This document shows positions 48,885 to 61,538 of a DNA stretch of 64,000 nt, in pieces. Positions within the stretch are counted from its first letter, which is position 1. Every line of letters starts with the position of its first letter. The notes beneath the pieces were generated by a model. It saw nothing but the letters and a program-made list of their open reading frames with translations, did no database searches and was not told where the DNA came from. The translations under genes and the position numbers were made by a program. Origin of the DNA: Turbatrix aceti (taxonomy: Eukaryota > Nematoda > Chromadorea > Rhabditida > Panagrolaimidae); assembly GCA_963969345.1 (NCBI GenBank), contig OZ017767.1:11972471-12036470 (forward strand), given 5' to 3'.

Positions 48885-50593
48885 TTATTCCTCCTCTTCG
48901 ATGTCTTCGTTGTTGAGTTTCTGAGCTTCGGCATTTCGGAGATCTTTTTCGCGCTTCGCGACGTTGTACTGGTCTTGGTGGCGTCGCTTGATGTACGCAC
49001 AGCAGTAGATGACAAAGAAGAGAACCACGAGGATGAGGATGATCACGATAAGCGGGTAGATCCAGGCCAGAGAATCTAAACAAATTTTAAAAATAAAAAA
49101 CGGTGATAATTTTTTATTGTAAAAAAATTTAAATACAAAAATTTTTGTTTTGTATTTGTTTAACTTACTGGGAATTCTCAGCCGCTGATCGTAAACCGAA
49201 GTAAACAATTCTTCCTGACCATTAATTTTGAACTCGTTGGTAGCAATACACCGATAGAGGCCCTCGTCTTGCTTATCAACGTTTTTGACTTTCAGAACGC
49301 CACCACGAGTGTCGTACTTCGAAGCATCATCCGCTGAAATCCGAGTTTACAATTCCCCGCACCCAAGATGAAGAACATACAAATATCCTCGCCATCCTTC
49401 GTCCAGCTAATCTTCGGTACCGGAAATCCAACGACGGGGCATTTGAACGTAACGGTTTGCTGTTCTTCGCCCTTGACTGTCTCGCCGACAATGGCAAATG
49501 GATCATCACTGGCTTCGCGCTTCAAATGTGTGTGGCCATCCGAGTAGAACACGGGTCGCACTAAAAATTGATCAACGCTTTGTTTTGGACATCTACCTTT
49601 TCATTAATTTTTAAAACATTTTTTGCTCAATAAAAAAACAAAATGAAAATTATAACTTTCTACGATTTTCGGTATCGTAATTCAAGTTTCGTATAACGCA
49701 CGCTTGTATGTTTTTTTGACATCAAATTTTTTTAAAATCACTTTTAGAATTTTATTGCCATTTTACGTAAAAAAATGCATAATTTTTATCACGTCCCTCA
49801 AATAATCCAAAATAGCGTATTGTTTTCCATCCATTTTCCTTATCTAATCAAGAAAAGCCGCACGATTCTCCCAGAAATAACTTTTTTACGACCATCTAGC
49901 CAAAAAAGAAAGCAACTTACTGTAAACAAATTGATTGCCCCAAACAAATCGGCCATCCTCGATTGTGACATTGCAAATGTACTTTCCAATATCCCGGATA
50001 GAAGCGTTGTGGAAAACGTACTGGCCCTTGTTCTCGACAATTTCACCTGGGAGAACGTTGGGTGCGAGTTGTCGGTAGAAGGTGACACTCTTCGCGGGGA
50101 GGATGTCGTTATCACCTTCCACGGCTTCGCACCACAGCTTGTTGTACGGCGTGAATCTGGCTTCAAAGAGATGTCCCGGATGGTAGATGCCCTGGGACGG
50201 TCTGAGGACGATTTCTGAGTTTCCCTTCGCGACGATACCGGCCTGCACAAAAGCGATCGCGGCGAACAGCAGGCAGATGATCGATTTCAGAGTGTCTAAA
50301 AAAATGTTTTTTTTGGCGCCAAAAAAATATTTCTCTGAATTGTTCATTTGTAAGCCGAAAAAATTCTAATGAATAAAAGTTTGCAAATTTTTTCACAAAC
50401 CCAAATTGGTAAAAATAAAAAAAACCTAGCACTCCCTTGGGCCTAAGTAAACGGTTTTCAAAAACCATGCATTAATTATTTTTCACCGACACTGCAAAAA
50501 CTAGCCAAACAGAATCCCCTCAAGCTAGCGCAATTTAAAAGTCAGATTACATACTTATTGAACGTCAAATAAAAATGCCTTACCTCGTCCCAT
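48885..50593 (-). CDS. Two-Ig-domain single-pass surface protein (zig/basigin-like), 5 exons, about 306 aa
   Basis: Exons in transcript order are 50593-50584, 50295-49921, 49560-49381, 49333-49169 and 49075-48885, all in phase 1. The first exon is only 10 nt (ATGGGACGAG) and completes a signal peptide with exon 2. Ig domain 1 spans about residues 30-125 with Cys 59 and Cys 111 (GKYICNV). Ig domain 2 spans 140-235 with Cys 169, Trp 181 and Cys 217; the DEGLYRCIATNEF stretch is a textbook Ig F-strand. A membrane segment lies at about 249-272, followed by a basic stop-transfer KRR and a 35-residue acidic tail ending EEEE. The layout resembles C. elegans ZIG proteins with a membrane anchor, or basigin, but the intramembrane glutamate of basigin is absent, so exact orthology is open. 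All introns in one phase is typical of Ig-superfamily genes. A role in neural or epithelial adhesion is inferred. Confidence 0.9.
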
Positions 50594-53500
50594 GTCCAAG
50601 TCAGTTGGCAGTGTTAGAAAACTTTGACGTAATGAGAAAGAAAAATTTCCACAAAAAAAAAGAGGATAGAAACAGTTGTGAGAAAAATGTGAAAAGTCGT
50701 AAGACAAGACAACGCTTCGTCGAGTAGCCTTCGGAGTTATTCCACACGGTTTTGACCAAGTTTCATGAAAAACCACTTGGAGAAGAAAGAAGTGCTGCTA
50801 AAAAAGGAGAGTGAGTGAGTATACATAAACGGCAGCAATGACTCAACGCCGTCCACGTCCACGGCCACGGTGGTTGGTGAATATGCACGAAAAAAACGCG
50901 TACACGCTAGCAATGGACGTGTATGCTGGGACGAACAAGACCACAAAAAAAGTGGTGCCAACAAAAAAGCTGAAAGGAAGTCGTTTATAACGGGCACAAA
51001 AAATAAATAAAAGAATAAAAAACACGGCTGTTTGAAAGGATATTTTTTAAGCTTTTGAGACGAGAAAAAAATAAAAACGGGAAGACAGATCATATATCAT
51101 GATAATAAAAACTAATAATAAAAACAAAATAAAACAATAAAATAAATAGTCATTTTTTACGAGAAATATACTAATGTTTTCCATCATTTGAAGTATATAT
51201 TATGGCAAAAAAAAGTATAAAAAAGCAAAAAAAAATTAAACATGAATTAATTCATTTTTTATAATTTTCAGCAAAGAGTAAACAAAATGTATCCCATTGC
51301 ACTTTCATTATCTCACCTTAATGTTGTTATTTTCTTACTTACACAATAATTCACACCTCTAAAAATTGTTGCCACGACTTCTAACATTTAAAAATTTCAA
51401 AATACAACTACAAAATTGCGTGTTTTTTCAAGAAGGGCAAAAAAAGTGAAGTAAACGTGAAAATGTATCCCCTACGCGATACGGAATGGCCTGGCAGCCC
51501 AAAAGACAAGAAAAGCATAGGGAGGGGAAGATATTTGACTTTACCACTACTGGTACCACTACAACTCTAACTCCTTCATTTTTGAAATAACAGACGGACG
51601 AGCTTCTTGTTTCTGGCTCCCAGGAGGGTAAAAAGAGAACAAGTGGACCAGAAAGGAAGTGAAGAACCACGTCAAAAAGCGAGCACAAAGTAAAGAAAAC
51701 CCCCAAAAGAAAGATTTTTGTACAAAAAAAAATGGAAAAAATCAGAACACGCACTTTTACGTTGAAAAAATGAGCCGCTCGCCAAAAAAAAGGGTAAAGA
51801 CAGAAACAAAAGAAGTCCTAATAGGATTAACTTTTTAGGACAACGATGGGCTGGTCGTGGTTGACAGGAAAGAAAAAACACCAGAAAAGGAAGAAACACG
51901 TACTAATAGGGTGTGGTGCTCTGAGACCGGCGTCTCCAACACCGGAAAGAGAAATATATAAAAAATAAATAAATCAGGCCAGATCATGGGTGGAAATTTA
52001 TTTTTTTTTTTATTTTAGAAAAACTTCCCATGCTGGCGTTTATTACGTGACAGGGACAGGACGTCGTACACATGCATAAAAGCCGTTCAAATGGATAGCA
52101 GCCGCGGTTGGGGAAGTTACTGATAAAACAACTCCAGCTCCGACGAGTCAATAATAACAACAAATTAAAGAGGCACAATCACTGTACTGACTCCTTATCA
52201 GAAAATAGAGACAGAGACACTAAAGGCTCACAAAAAACGATAAAACCGGCGCCATTTAGTCGAAAACGTGATTTTGGAATAAGAAGCTTTTTTTGTGCCA
52301 AAAGTCATAAATTTTCAGATAACCAATAAAGCTGAAGATTTCTATCCCAGGGAGTGAAAGTTGATCGGGAGAGAGTAGCGCCTTGGCCATCATCAGCAAA
52401 TCCTGCTTAATCCCTTCAGCCCCCATTTATGAGTCCGGGTTAATCGAGAGCCAAACGAAACCCATTATATAAAACGAACTTCCCTTCCTATCCAAAAACA
52501 GAACCAAGCCCCGACAAAAACATACGTGTGTTGAGTGGTCGTACAAAAAAAAGAGTGCCCATAACAATTCTTCCTTACAGAAGCACAAAACTCCCGGCTA
52601 TCTTCTTTCCTCGTCAACAAAAAAAAGAGTTGTTGCACTTTCTTTTCGCCCCCTCCGTTCATTTTCAAAAAAAAAGAAAAAAGGAAAATCCGACAAAGCA
52701 AATGCCTTTCTTTTCTTCCATGCCGACAAGAGCAAGCCACCGAAACCCAAACTTTTACAGGGTAACAACATGCATCCTATCTACCAAGGTCATGGAATAG
52801 AAAAACGTCGAAAAAAATTCAATCAAAGTTAAACAGCATCAACTAAGGGACTCAAAAAAAAGGACTCCACTCCGCCAGAACAGAATCTCAAACATGTACA
52901 TGTCAAAGTGAGTGGACAAAAAGCAAAAAATCGTATACTGGCAACGTGACAATAAACAACACGTAAAAGGGAATAGGCTAAGGCAAGAGGGAAAAATGGG
53001 CAAAACGGAACATCAAACAGTCGATTGGGCAGCATTTATGGTCCTAATGGTGACATATCTCCGTGTAATTCCAAAATGATGTTTTCTTACAGTCAGTCAG
53101 TCTATATCGTCAGGAGAGTGCACTGCAAACACAATCCGCAACGTATAAATCAACTTTAACCAAGTTTTATGCCCCAGAGCGGAAGGAAAACAAAAATAGA
53201 CGTAGAAGTGAGAAAAAAAGCAAAAAAAAAAAGTAAGAAACAATAAACTTCCCAGCAAGGAGAGGAAACGATCCTTCCTCCTTCTCCCAGGGCCCAAAAA
53301 AAGCAAGACACACGCCTTTTAGACAAATAGCGTAGAAGAAACAAACCATACAGCACTCACGCAATGCAATGATGACATAACCGACGTGCGATAGATGCGT
53401 CTGATAGATTTCCTCCAGGATGCCCATACAAGACGTGGTCGCGTAAAAAGAACCTTGAAAGCAAAATGCTTACAAAAATATGGCTTCCTTCACCACAACA

Positions 53501-56500
53501 ATACCCCTTCAGGTCCATCCGTCAGTAAACGGGGAAAAAAGTAGCGAGTTGAAGAGCGTAAACGATAGCGTAAAAAATCATACCAAACAACAGCAAAAAC
53601 AACAAAAATGCTCTTGTTTACTACGTATGCATGCGCAGGTAGAGCCCCAAGTTCATACAACACGGAAAAATTCTTGTGCATAAAGTCAGCAAAGAAAGGA
53701 AAATTTTTACGCAGTAAAAAAACTTAGGTGGGGTCCCAGTCATTTTGTCTGCAGACTGGGACAAGTAACAACTGGCCATACATAAGCGAATGCGTCGAAA
53801 TAGAAAATTAAACGTAAAAACAAACAAAAATCACAAAAAATCAAAGAAAAAGGTGAAAAGACCCAAAAACGAATGAAAAGGGGTAAAAATGTGTGCAGAA
53901 ATGAGATGACGCATGGTTTCGACAGGGCAGAGTAACAAATGAATAACAAGTAACGATAGTTTTGCCTAAAAAGGAAATCAATCGGTTTGGCAAAAAAAAT
54001 GAACCAAAACAAGATGCGCTCGAGCGCATCGTCGTGGTGTGGTGTACGATATCGCATTTGGAAAAAAAAGCGTGCCGAGAGCCACAAAAGTTGAAGTGAA
54101 CATCATCTTTCATTTTTATCATTTTTTCGAGGTTTCGACTTACTTTTTATGATGTTTGTTGTCTTTTTAGTTGTTTTGTCGATTTGTTTGCATGTTTGAG
54201 TCCTCTATTTGGTCTGCGCAGTTGCAATTATCGCGCACCTACCCATGCTGCTGAAGCTGCAGGCGGACAGGTTGATGCGAGGTTACTCGACTGACCGGAC
54301 CGCGCCGCGCATCCCTAACCGGACAACACTAGGATGGATGGGGGAAAATTTGTTTTGGAAGATAGGAGACACAGGTAGGCTCGCGTATCGATGTTTCTAT
54401 TTCATATGCAGGTGGAGTGAGGAACCAATAAAAATCAAAATCAAAAAGGTGAGTGAAATTCAATGAAACTCAAGCCAGTCGATTAATGTATCGAGTCTTC
54501 TTCCTCTTGGCGGTGGATCAGTTACCAACCGATGTTGTTTTCAAGTGGGATAAGATCGGAGACAGGGGACATGGAGGCGGGTAGGGGGTAGAGAACAAGC
54601 GCGTTAGGTACGTACCGACTGCCGCCCCCTTCCCCTCCGGAGAGTAAGCGTATCCTATGACGCTATGCCTACTCATCGGCTGTCTCTTTCACCCATTAAC
54701 AAGTCATGAAACATCTTCTCCTATTTTCATAGGCCAGGACCACCTGGTGCATGCAGAATAAATGGATGCCCCTTTTTCACGCGGTTTTTGTCCTGGAGAG
54801 GTGAGCATGTGTTAGATAACCCATTTTATAGCGATCCAGAGAATGATGGATAGTGGGTAGCTTAATAGGACAGGTAAGTAGGTAGGTGGTACCCAACAAT
54901 ATTCAGCCTCCCATGAGTTAGTATTTCACAATAACCCGGAGGGGACGAGCACATGCCTTCTCCTCCCCTCCCAGGATCTACGCCAGTAGCGAGCACGGCT
55001 GGCTGCTGGCACTGACACATAATCAATGTCCCTCCGTTAGCTAACTGTTTTCGAAAGTATCTAGTAATGCAAGCAAACACGCGTTCAAGCTAACAGATGA
55101 GAGAGGTGACCCGTTTGATCGTCTCTGGAACGACCAACAGGTGGCCGAGTTCGTGTGGAAAGGGCATGGCTTAGAAACCAGCTATTCTTGTGGTTTGAAG
55201 CAAAGCACACCGCTTTTTTGCCCTTTGGCGCGGAAAAGTGCATAGGTGATCCGGATCACAAATGGCAGAATAGTGCGAATTTATGACCATTTTTTAGCGC
55301 GTAAGTGACTTTGTTGTTGGCTGGAATGCCGCAAAACAAAGAATAATTAGTCATGGAAGGCTAATTTTACGGCCCTTTTATTTTGAAGCGCCAAACGTCA
55401 ATTTTTTGTTGACGTTATAAACAAATTCTACGATCAGATGTTCCACCTTTATCATAAGCTTCTAATCAAAAAAACACACGGCAAAGGTAAAACACCTAAT
55501 TGCAAGGTTTATTTTTTCCAGAAGGGCATGCTAAGAAGGTCAGGATAGATGCGGGCAGCTCTCTTAACTCTAGAAAGACAAACATGTGCCCATCTCCCCC
55601 GCGTAGTAAACAAAAACACATTTTTTTTATAATAAATAGTCTAGCCAACTTCTTGTTAGCGCGAGCCACAACAAAATTATGCACCAGACATTTTTTGAAT
55701 CCTGTTTGACGTAGGAACGCTGAGGGGGAGGGGTAAAAAAAACACAGCGCTTGTTGAAAAAAATGACAAACTCATTATGGGCATCTCTGTCTGCCTCGAA
55801 AACCAATGATGAACAGAAAAAAGTCTGTCGTAATTTTTTCTTCTACGACTCCGGCTGGGCTGCCAGCCAGCCCGCCAAAAACTAAGACCACGACCCTGGC
55901 CGCTTTCCTATTTGAGATTTTTTTGTGGAAAAAAACACACTGACGATTTAAAGCACTGCGCAGTGGGAGATCACTAGCAAGAGGTCGGTAGCGGGGTATG
56001 ATGAGAGTGTTTGCGAAAATATATTTGTTTCAAAGTGCACGCTACTACGCACCGGATGCACGACGACCTTCGAAGGAGAAATACTCGCGCAGTTCGAAGG
56101 ATACAACATTGGAGGAAAACAAAAACGGGCAACTAGGGGCGATTGACATTCAATGCAGTTTATATAATTTATTTTGTAAATTAACTCTAATTTTACGTAA
56201 ACCGATATCCTTCGAAGACGAACGCGTGCCGGTGTTTGGGATTGGCCGTGATCTGATGACGGATTTAAATTCCAAATTCCACGCGGCATCAACAAAGAAA
56301 AAATTTAACATCCGAACACTGCATTTTATTGATGGACGGGAATGAACAAACGGGCAACCGGGGTAGCGGTTGGTGTTGTTGCGTTTGTTAAACCAGATAA
56401 AAAATGCAAAAGACGAATGATTTGCACGGGAACACGGGAATGTGGCCTGCAAGTTGTCAAAAAAATGACTGATGTCTGATCGACGTTCGAACTACTAGTA

Positions 56501-56741
56501 ACTAAGTAAGTAGTATCAAACGTCAATAGTATGAGTCACTGTTTATACAAAAAAGTTTTATACAGACAAACAGCAATTGTTTAGAACTGAACGCGCGTCA
56601 GTCGCAAGCAAGTTGTTTTTTATTACATCGCTTGAACATGTTGTTACTGTTTTTTTTATGTTGTGTTCGATCGAACAATATATAGATGTTTTGTTCTACT
56701 AAAATTCGTGTGACATAACACAATTCTGAATATATCCACGT
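50594..56741. other. Long stretch without a supported coding gene; strand-skewed to about 54.1 kb
   Basis: From about 50.6 to 54.1 kb the plus strand is A/G-rich (minus T/C-rich), like the introns of the minus-strand Ig gene. At about 54.1 kb the bias ends and the plus strand becomes T-rich for a short distance. This may mark the true transcription start of the Ig gene, with long 5' UTR introns. Phe/Leu-rich open frames on the minus strand follow from the T-rich composition and are not called. An open frame at 55998-56345 (+) has no recognisable domain. Confidence 0.5.
53733..53762. repeat. Short perfect hairpin
   Basis: GTCCCAGTC at 53733-53741 pairs perfectly with GACTGGGAC at 53754-53762 around a 12-nt loop. 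A 9-bp GC-rich stem in an A-rich surrounding could be a structured RNA piece or a small fold-back, but is too short for a miRNA precursor. Confidence 0.5.
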
Positions 56742-57928
56742 TTATCGCATCTCTTGTAGATAATCAACCAAATCAGCTATTGGTGGACGGCTACATACGC
56801 TTCTATGAACTGTGTAGCAATCATCATTCGGACAATTTGCTCTACAGAGGTTACAAACGATGCTTTCGAATTCTGGCATAACTTTGTTGCAGGGGTATTG
56901 ACTACCTTTGCGTAGGCAAAATCCGCATTTTGGCACACAACGATGCGAGGTCGGTCTACTGCGCAGGCATTTGAAGCAGAACCATTTGTCCTAAAAATAA
57001 AAACATGTTGAAGTGCTTGTTTTTGTTGCCGAGAAACATTGAACTCACATCAGCTACCCGATAATTTGGTATCCCAGCAAAGCTTCCGTTATCAGCATCG
57101 TAGACCAGGACAGTTTTTTTGTACTGTGAAATGTCGCCTTCAATGTTGTTTGACAAAACTGTGCGAAGCGTCGTATCTACGACAATTATTTTATAATCCT
57201 TCAAATCCGGTCCACTGATTAGGTTATCGACTTCTCGGATCGTTAACCCTCCATTACGGGATGTAGATACCATTTGCCACAGATCATTGGCTTTTTTTAT
57301 TACATTTTTGAATTTTCTCTGATGCGAAAACACGATGCTGGCAAAACTGATGGCGTAGAAAAAATTCAAATGATCGGGAACTTGGATGCTATTTGTTCTG
57401 TACTTTTGCAAATAATTAGCAAGTTGACTCTGAAGGTGCTCTATTCGTTGCACGTAAAACGGTGGCGGCGACAGCAAGGCCAGTGATGGCGACGCAGATA
57501 GAGGACCTGGTGGCAGGGGAGTCGAAAATCCGGGTAGCGTTACATTTCTTATCGCCGGACTTGATCTTACTATTTTTAATTGAAGCTTTGGCTTTGATTC
57601 AGAAATGATATTCATTGGCTTTGAGCGTTGTGTTTTAATCCATGTTTTTTTATGTTGTGAATCTTCATTTTTGTTGATCGGCGCAGTACTGACCTCACTT
57701 TTTTTTGTTTCTTCAAACGAAGTTAGCAATTCCTTTTTGCGCTGCTGAAGGTTGTACAACTCTTCGAACAAGGCATCGTATGATGCAGAAATAACAGGTG
57801 TTTCGACGAGGCGAGCTGTATGTACGAATCGTATGACTAATTATGGTTTTCTCAAAAAGTGGCAACTTACTGTGAATCTTTATTATCGAATCTTGAACGT
57901 CAGCAAGAGCAAAAGGTATTGATGACAT
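56742..57928 (-). CDS. Cys-rich, putative zinc-binding protein of unknown family, 3 exons, about 364 aa
   Basis: Exons in transcript order are 57928-57871, 57836-57049 and 56990-56742, in phases 1 and 0, with the stop at 56742-56744. The N-terminal half is hydrophilic and includes a short coiled-coil-like stretch (LYNLQQRKKELL) and a Pro-rich linker (GFSTPLPPGPLSASPS). A mixed alpha/beta region follows at about 150-280, with a hydrophobic strand KIIVVDTT. The C-terminal 85 residues carry about 13 cysteines in CxxC and CxxxC spacing: FCFKC, CVPKCGFC, CNLC, then CPNDDC with a His and a final Cys. This is a probable multi-zinc module of RING or LIM character that I cannot assign to a named family. 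There is no signal peptide, so it is presumably nuclear or cytoplasmic. Its start is about 880 bp after the stop of the same-strand mutase gene, too far for a typical nematode operon. Confidence 0.75.
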
Positions 57929-58810
57929 TTTGACAGCAAAGCAAAAAAACAATGAGGCAACCAAAAATAATGTTCAATAAATCATAGAACAACACCCGTG
58001 TACTCGCAAACTACAGCTGCACTGATAAGAACGGTGTCCACAATCATGAGAAGCACATTCTTGCGAAGAAAACCGGATTCATTGGATTGGATGCAACTTT
58101 AGCCTTATTTTATAGCAGCAGAAGCTGAAAAAGTGTATGCGCGTGCGCAGTGTGTTAACTTTGGTAGCTTGGGGTGAAATCAGTCTTTAATTGTAAAACA
58201 AAATATTTATATCAATGAATCGTCCGGATAGCTCATTGTTTGCTTCTCGCCTTTCGTGAAGCGCGCACGGGCCTGGAGGGTGGCACTTCTAGGTCCGTTT
58301 TCTTTCCCAGGACTGCCGCGCGAGTAGTAGCATCGTCGGTTGCATTCGTTGCCGCGCGAGTAATAGCAGCAACTTTGATTTTATACAATTAGAAGGTGGG
58401 CCTATTTTGGCGCCATTTTTTTGCCACAAACCGCATTTTGCATTCGACAGGACACAAAAATCATTCGTTCAGACAGTGGTTTGGTTGGTTTTCAATGATT
58501 TTTCATGCTCAATTCAGCGTTATCGAGGCATGACTGAAGCATCCCATAACGGTTATCAAATGGTATCTTTTTGTTGAGAAATCGTTAGCTATTTGAACCT
58601 TTTCATATGTGTTGATAACGTAACGGACAAATTAGTACAGTCTAAATATTAGTCATTGGCCTGCAAATCGGGCACTTACGCTTTTTGCGAACTTGCACTT
58701 CAAACCACTGCCATATTGCTTAAAATTAATTTTTTTTTTCACTATTTTGTTGCAAAATTCAAGACATGCTTTGTTCTCTGCAATTCTGCGTTCTTGTGCA
58801 TCTTTATTCC
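57929..58810. other. Spacer with a 36-bp-period GC-rich duplication
   Basis: Upstream region of the Cys-rich protein gene. TGCCGCGCGAGTARTAGCA occurs twice, at 58314 and 58350, in a GC-rich island that contrasts with its surroundings and could be a promoter element. Nothing else was recognised. Confidence 0.5.
58803..58808 (-). promoter_or_regulatory. Polyadenylation signal directly after the UDP-galactopyranose mutase stop
   Basis: On the minus strand AATAAA begins only two bases after the TGA at 58811-58813. If used, the 3' UTR would be about 20 nt, unusually short. Confidence 0.5.
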
Positions 58811-60476
58811 TCATTCTCTATTCGCTGTGCAGTCATTGGTCGCCAAAGACGGCAAGCCGGTGTCATAGATATCCTCTTTTACACCGACAAAGAGTCTGTC
58901 AACAATCTCCTTGCCGATTTCAAAACTGCAATCCTGGTTTGATGATTCATATTTCCAGCCGCCAAAGCGGCCTCTCGAAAATATGTCTCGGGCTTCTAGG
59001 AAGGCATGTGCACGCGCCAGTTCGTCATCACGGTTGACACTCGGCACGGGATAGCCATGCCACAGGCAGTGTGTCCACACGGAGTGCACCTGCTCAGCTG
59101 AAGTGATGATGCCTCGGTCGACAAGGCTTTGGATGGTCGACGCGGTGAGTTGGTTGGCGTCAAATGGCTTTTCTGGGGCAAGACCAATTTCGCATAGCAC
59201 TGACCAAAATTGATTTGCATCCGGGACGAGGCATGGACTGAAGTTGGATACCACTGTGCACCGATAGAATGGCACTTCGGGTTCGGGGAAGTATGCCCAG
59301 GAAAGAGTTTGTGCAAACTCGGATTGTGGACAACAGAGTCCTATGCCTATTAACGCTACCTGAAAAGTTCAAGGGGCTATGCAGAGTAGTAAGTTGTTTT
59401 GTTCATACCTTTGAATGCGCCAAGTGGAGTTTAGGAAAAAGCCCCGCCATATGACAGAGCTCTGTGAGCGGCATGGTACTGATCAAAATGTCGTATTCGA
59501 TGGTTTCATGTTCCTTCCCATCCAGACTACTGATGTTTATTTTTTTTGCATTTGTGTCGATTGCTTTTACACTTTGACCGAACTTGAACCACGTTGTCGG
59601 ATAACGATCGACTACTCGTTGCCAGAGCTCTCCCATGCCAATGCAATCTGCTGGATATCTAAGAAGCTTATCCTGGTTTGACAGTGTATAATTTCAAATT
59701 CAACTCACCTAAAATAAACATTATCACGCTCAGAATCAACTTTCACTAAGTTGTCGGGATCCAAGTTGCATCGATTGATCAAGCTGTCGACGTCAACTTT
59801 AGGTACACGACCTTCCGCCCAGCGAAAATTCATTTCGGACAACGGAACCGTCCACACCTGAAATTGACTTATAGAGTTATTAATTTGTAAATCACAGAAT
59901 CTTACTTTCAAATTATACGGCCTGATAAAAATTTTCTGAAGCGTCGGTCCAAACATGTGCAACGAAAAATCGTCAAATGTATCAAATTTCACGTCTTCGT
60001 TTTTCGATGAAAGTTGTTCGGCTAAGCATTGAGATTTAATCGGCTCTGGAAAGTATGGAACTGCACTCTGCACTGGATACGGCACATAATTTGCAGCGGG
60101 ATCATCAGCTTTGATAACGTGCTTCATGTCGGCTTTAACATTACGCTGAATCCAATGCCATTCAGGTACCACTGATTTGACTGTTTGCATGAAAGACTTG
60201 TGTTTGCTGGCACCTGTGATGTGGACGCCCATGTCCCAGCTGAAGCCATACTCGTCTGTGATTGTTGATCCCAGACCTCCAGGTTTATTTTCTTTTTCAA
60301 CAACTGTGATTTCAATATCCTGAAATACTTTTTAGCAGTCCAATTGACGTATTTAACAAAAAAAAGCTTACCACCCCACTGAATTTAAGATCAGCAAGCC
60401 TACAAATGGCACCTAACGCAGTAGGACCAGCTCCGATGACGACGACGCGTTGTTGTCTTTGGGGGGATCGAGACAT
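58811..60476 (-). CDS. glf-1: UDP-galactopyranose mutase, 5 exons, about 488 aa
   Basis: Exons in transcript order are 60476-60372, 60319-59906, 59857-59709, 59658-59409 and 59359-58811, in phases 0, 0, 2, 0. The enzyme converts UDP-galactopyranose to UDP-galactofuranose using reduced FAD, supplying galactofuranose for surface glycoconjugates; C. elegans GLF-1 is the known nematode form. Evidence includes the FAD-binding VVVIGAGPTALG at residues 11-22 and EKENKPGGLGST with GFSWDMG (usually GFxWDxGGH). Further matches are VPYPVQSAVPYFPE (usually VPYPFQNN), FRYPADCIGMGELW (usually YPxxGGTGxIW), and YFPEPEVPFYRCTVVSNFSP. SRGRFGGWKYESSNQD near the C-terminus is a eukaryotic UGM hallmark. Length matches eukaryotic enzymes (about 490-510 aa). 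The ATG at 60476 is the first in frame before the Rossmann motif. The acceptor at 59658 was preferred because it restores both phase and the FRYP motif. Several otherwise invariant positions differ, so activity should be tested. Confidence 0.92.
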
Positions 60477-61538
60477 TGCATTAATGCAACTTCCAGAACG
60501 ATGGTTTGGTAGTAGTGTTTGTTGTACATCGTACCTTGTCAGTAGGTATGGTGTATGTGATAGTGGTTTGGTGGAACGTCTGCTCAATGGCTATGCTGCA
60601 GGTTTTGCGGTCGGTTACGTTCAAGGTCGGTCTAGGTATACTGCTCTCTGTGTTTCATGGTATATAAGATTGCCATACGTGATTCGATTTTTTATACATC
60701 GTGCTGAGATTTATATTCAACCGACTGCGTTTATCTTATGCATTCAAGTTGGCTCACAACAAAATTCAGCATTGTAAGATTCTATTCTGCCTATTGATTT
60801 TGTTTTTCAAAAACGACGACAACGAGTTTGCCCATAATGTTTTTTGTTTAAGACACCATTTTTCCTTTCACATTAGACACCGGAACAATCATAGTACGTG
60901 AATGCATAATGATGACTGACCACTGGCCGTGAGCCTGACCGAACGTGAATGTGTCGAACAGGATAACGAACTGGACTCGTTTCTGTTGTCCGAAGAAAAA
61001 TAGAACAGAGAATCGAACCACTCACTTGAGGCTGCTGATGAGTGACCGGCTGCCCAACTCGTCGCGCAGATCCAACGTTATTATCATCGGTGACTGGAGT
61101 GTGCCTAAATGACAGTGATGAATGCGGTTTCGACAAAATAGAAAAAAACATGTACAAGCTGCTGTAAGAGGGCAAGAATAAAGGATGCGCGTTTGCTACC
61201 TGATGGCGACGTGCGCATTTACTCTTCTTCCTATAGAGTCCTCCACCCTCCGGGCAAGCAATATCATTTTTTCCTCCTCCCAACGCCAGCACAAAAAAAG
61301 ATGCGGCGACACCGATAAAAGCTCAAGCAGTGACCATTATTCTTCTGGATTACGGCTATAATTTCAGTGAGTTCCACAGACGTTGTTCATTTATCCCTCG
61401 GATACAGTCATCAATATACGCAGTCGCCGCGCACCTTCAAGTTTTTATCTGTTCAATCTGTATATTGAATCGCTCCAATTTACCTCTGGCATTCACTTTT
61501 ATTTATCCATTTACCTTTCCAGCACTATCTGTGCAAGG
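60477..61538. other. Divergent promoter region between the mutase and the lustrin-like gene
   Basis: The two genes are divergently transcribed about 1.06 kb apart. TATATAAG (60660) and other AT patches occur. A TTTACCTTTCCAG acceptor at 61510-61522 lies 17 bp before the ATG of the lustrin-like gene. Nothing else was supported. Confidence 0.5.

Noticed and set aside
50737..54122. Many Phe/Leu/Ser-rich minus-strand frames
   Set aside because: They are translations of T-rich sequence without domains, and are more consistent with introns or intergenic DNA.
55998..56345. 115-codon plus-strand open frame
   Set aside because: It has no domain, no signal peptide and no splice partners. Long overlapping frames exist on the other strand, so coding status cannot be supported.
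61000..61080. Minus-strand GGTTCGATTCTC resembling a tRNA T-arm
   Set aside because: The flanking T stem does not pair and no D-arm was found at the right distance.
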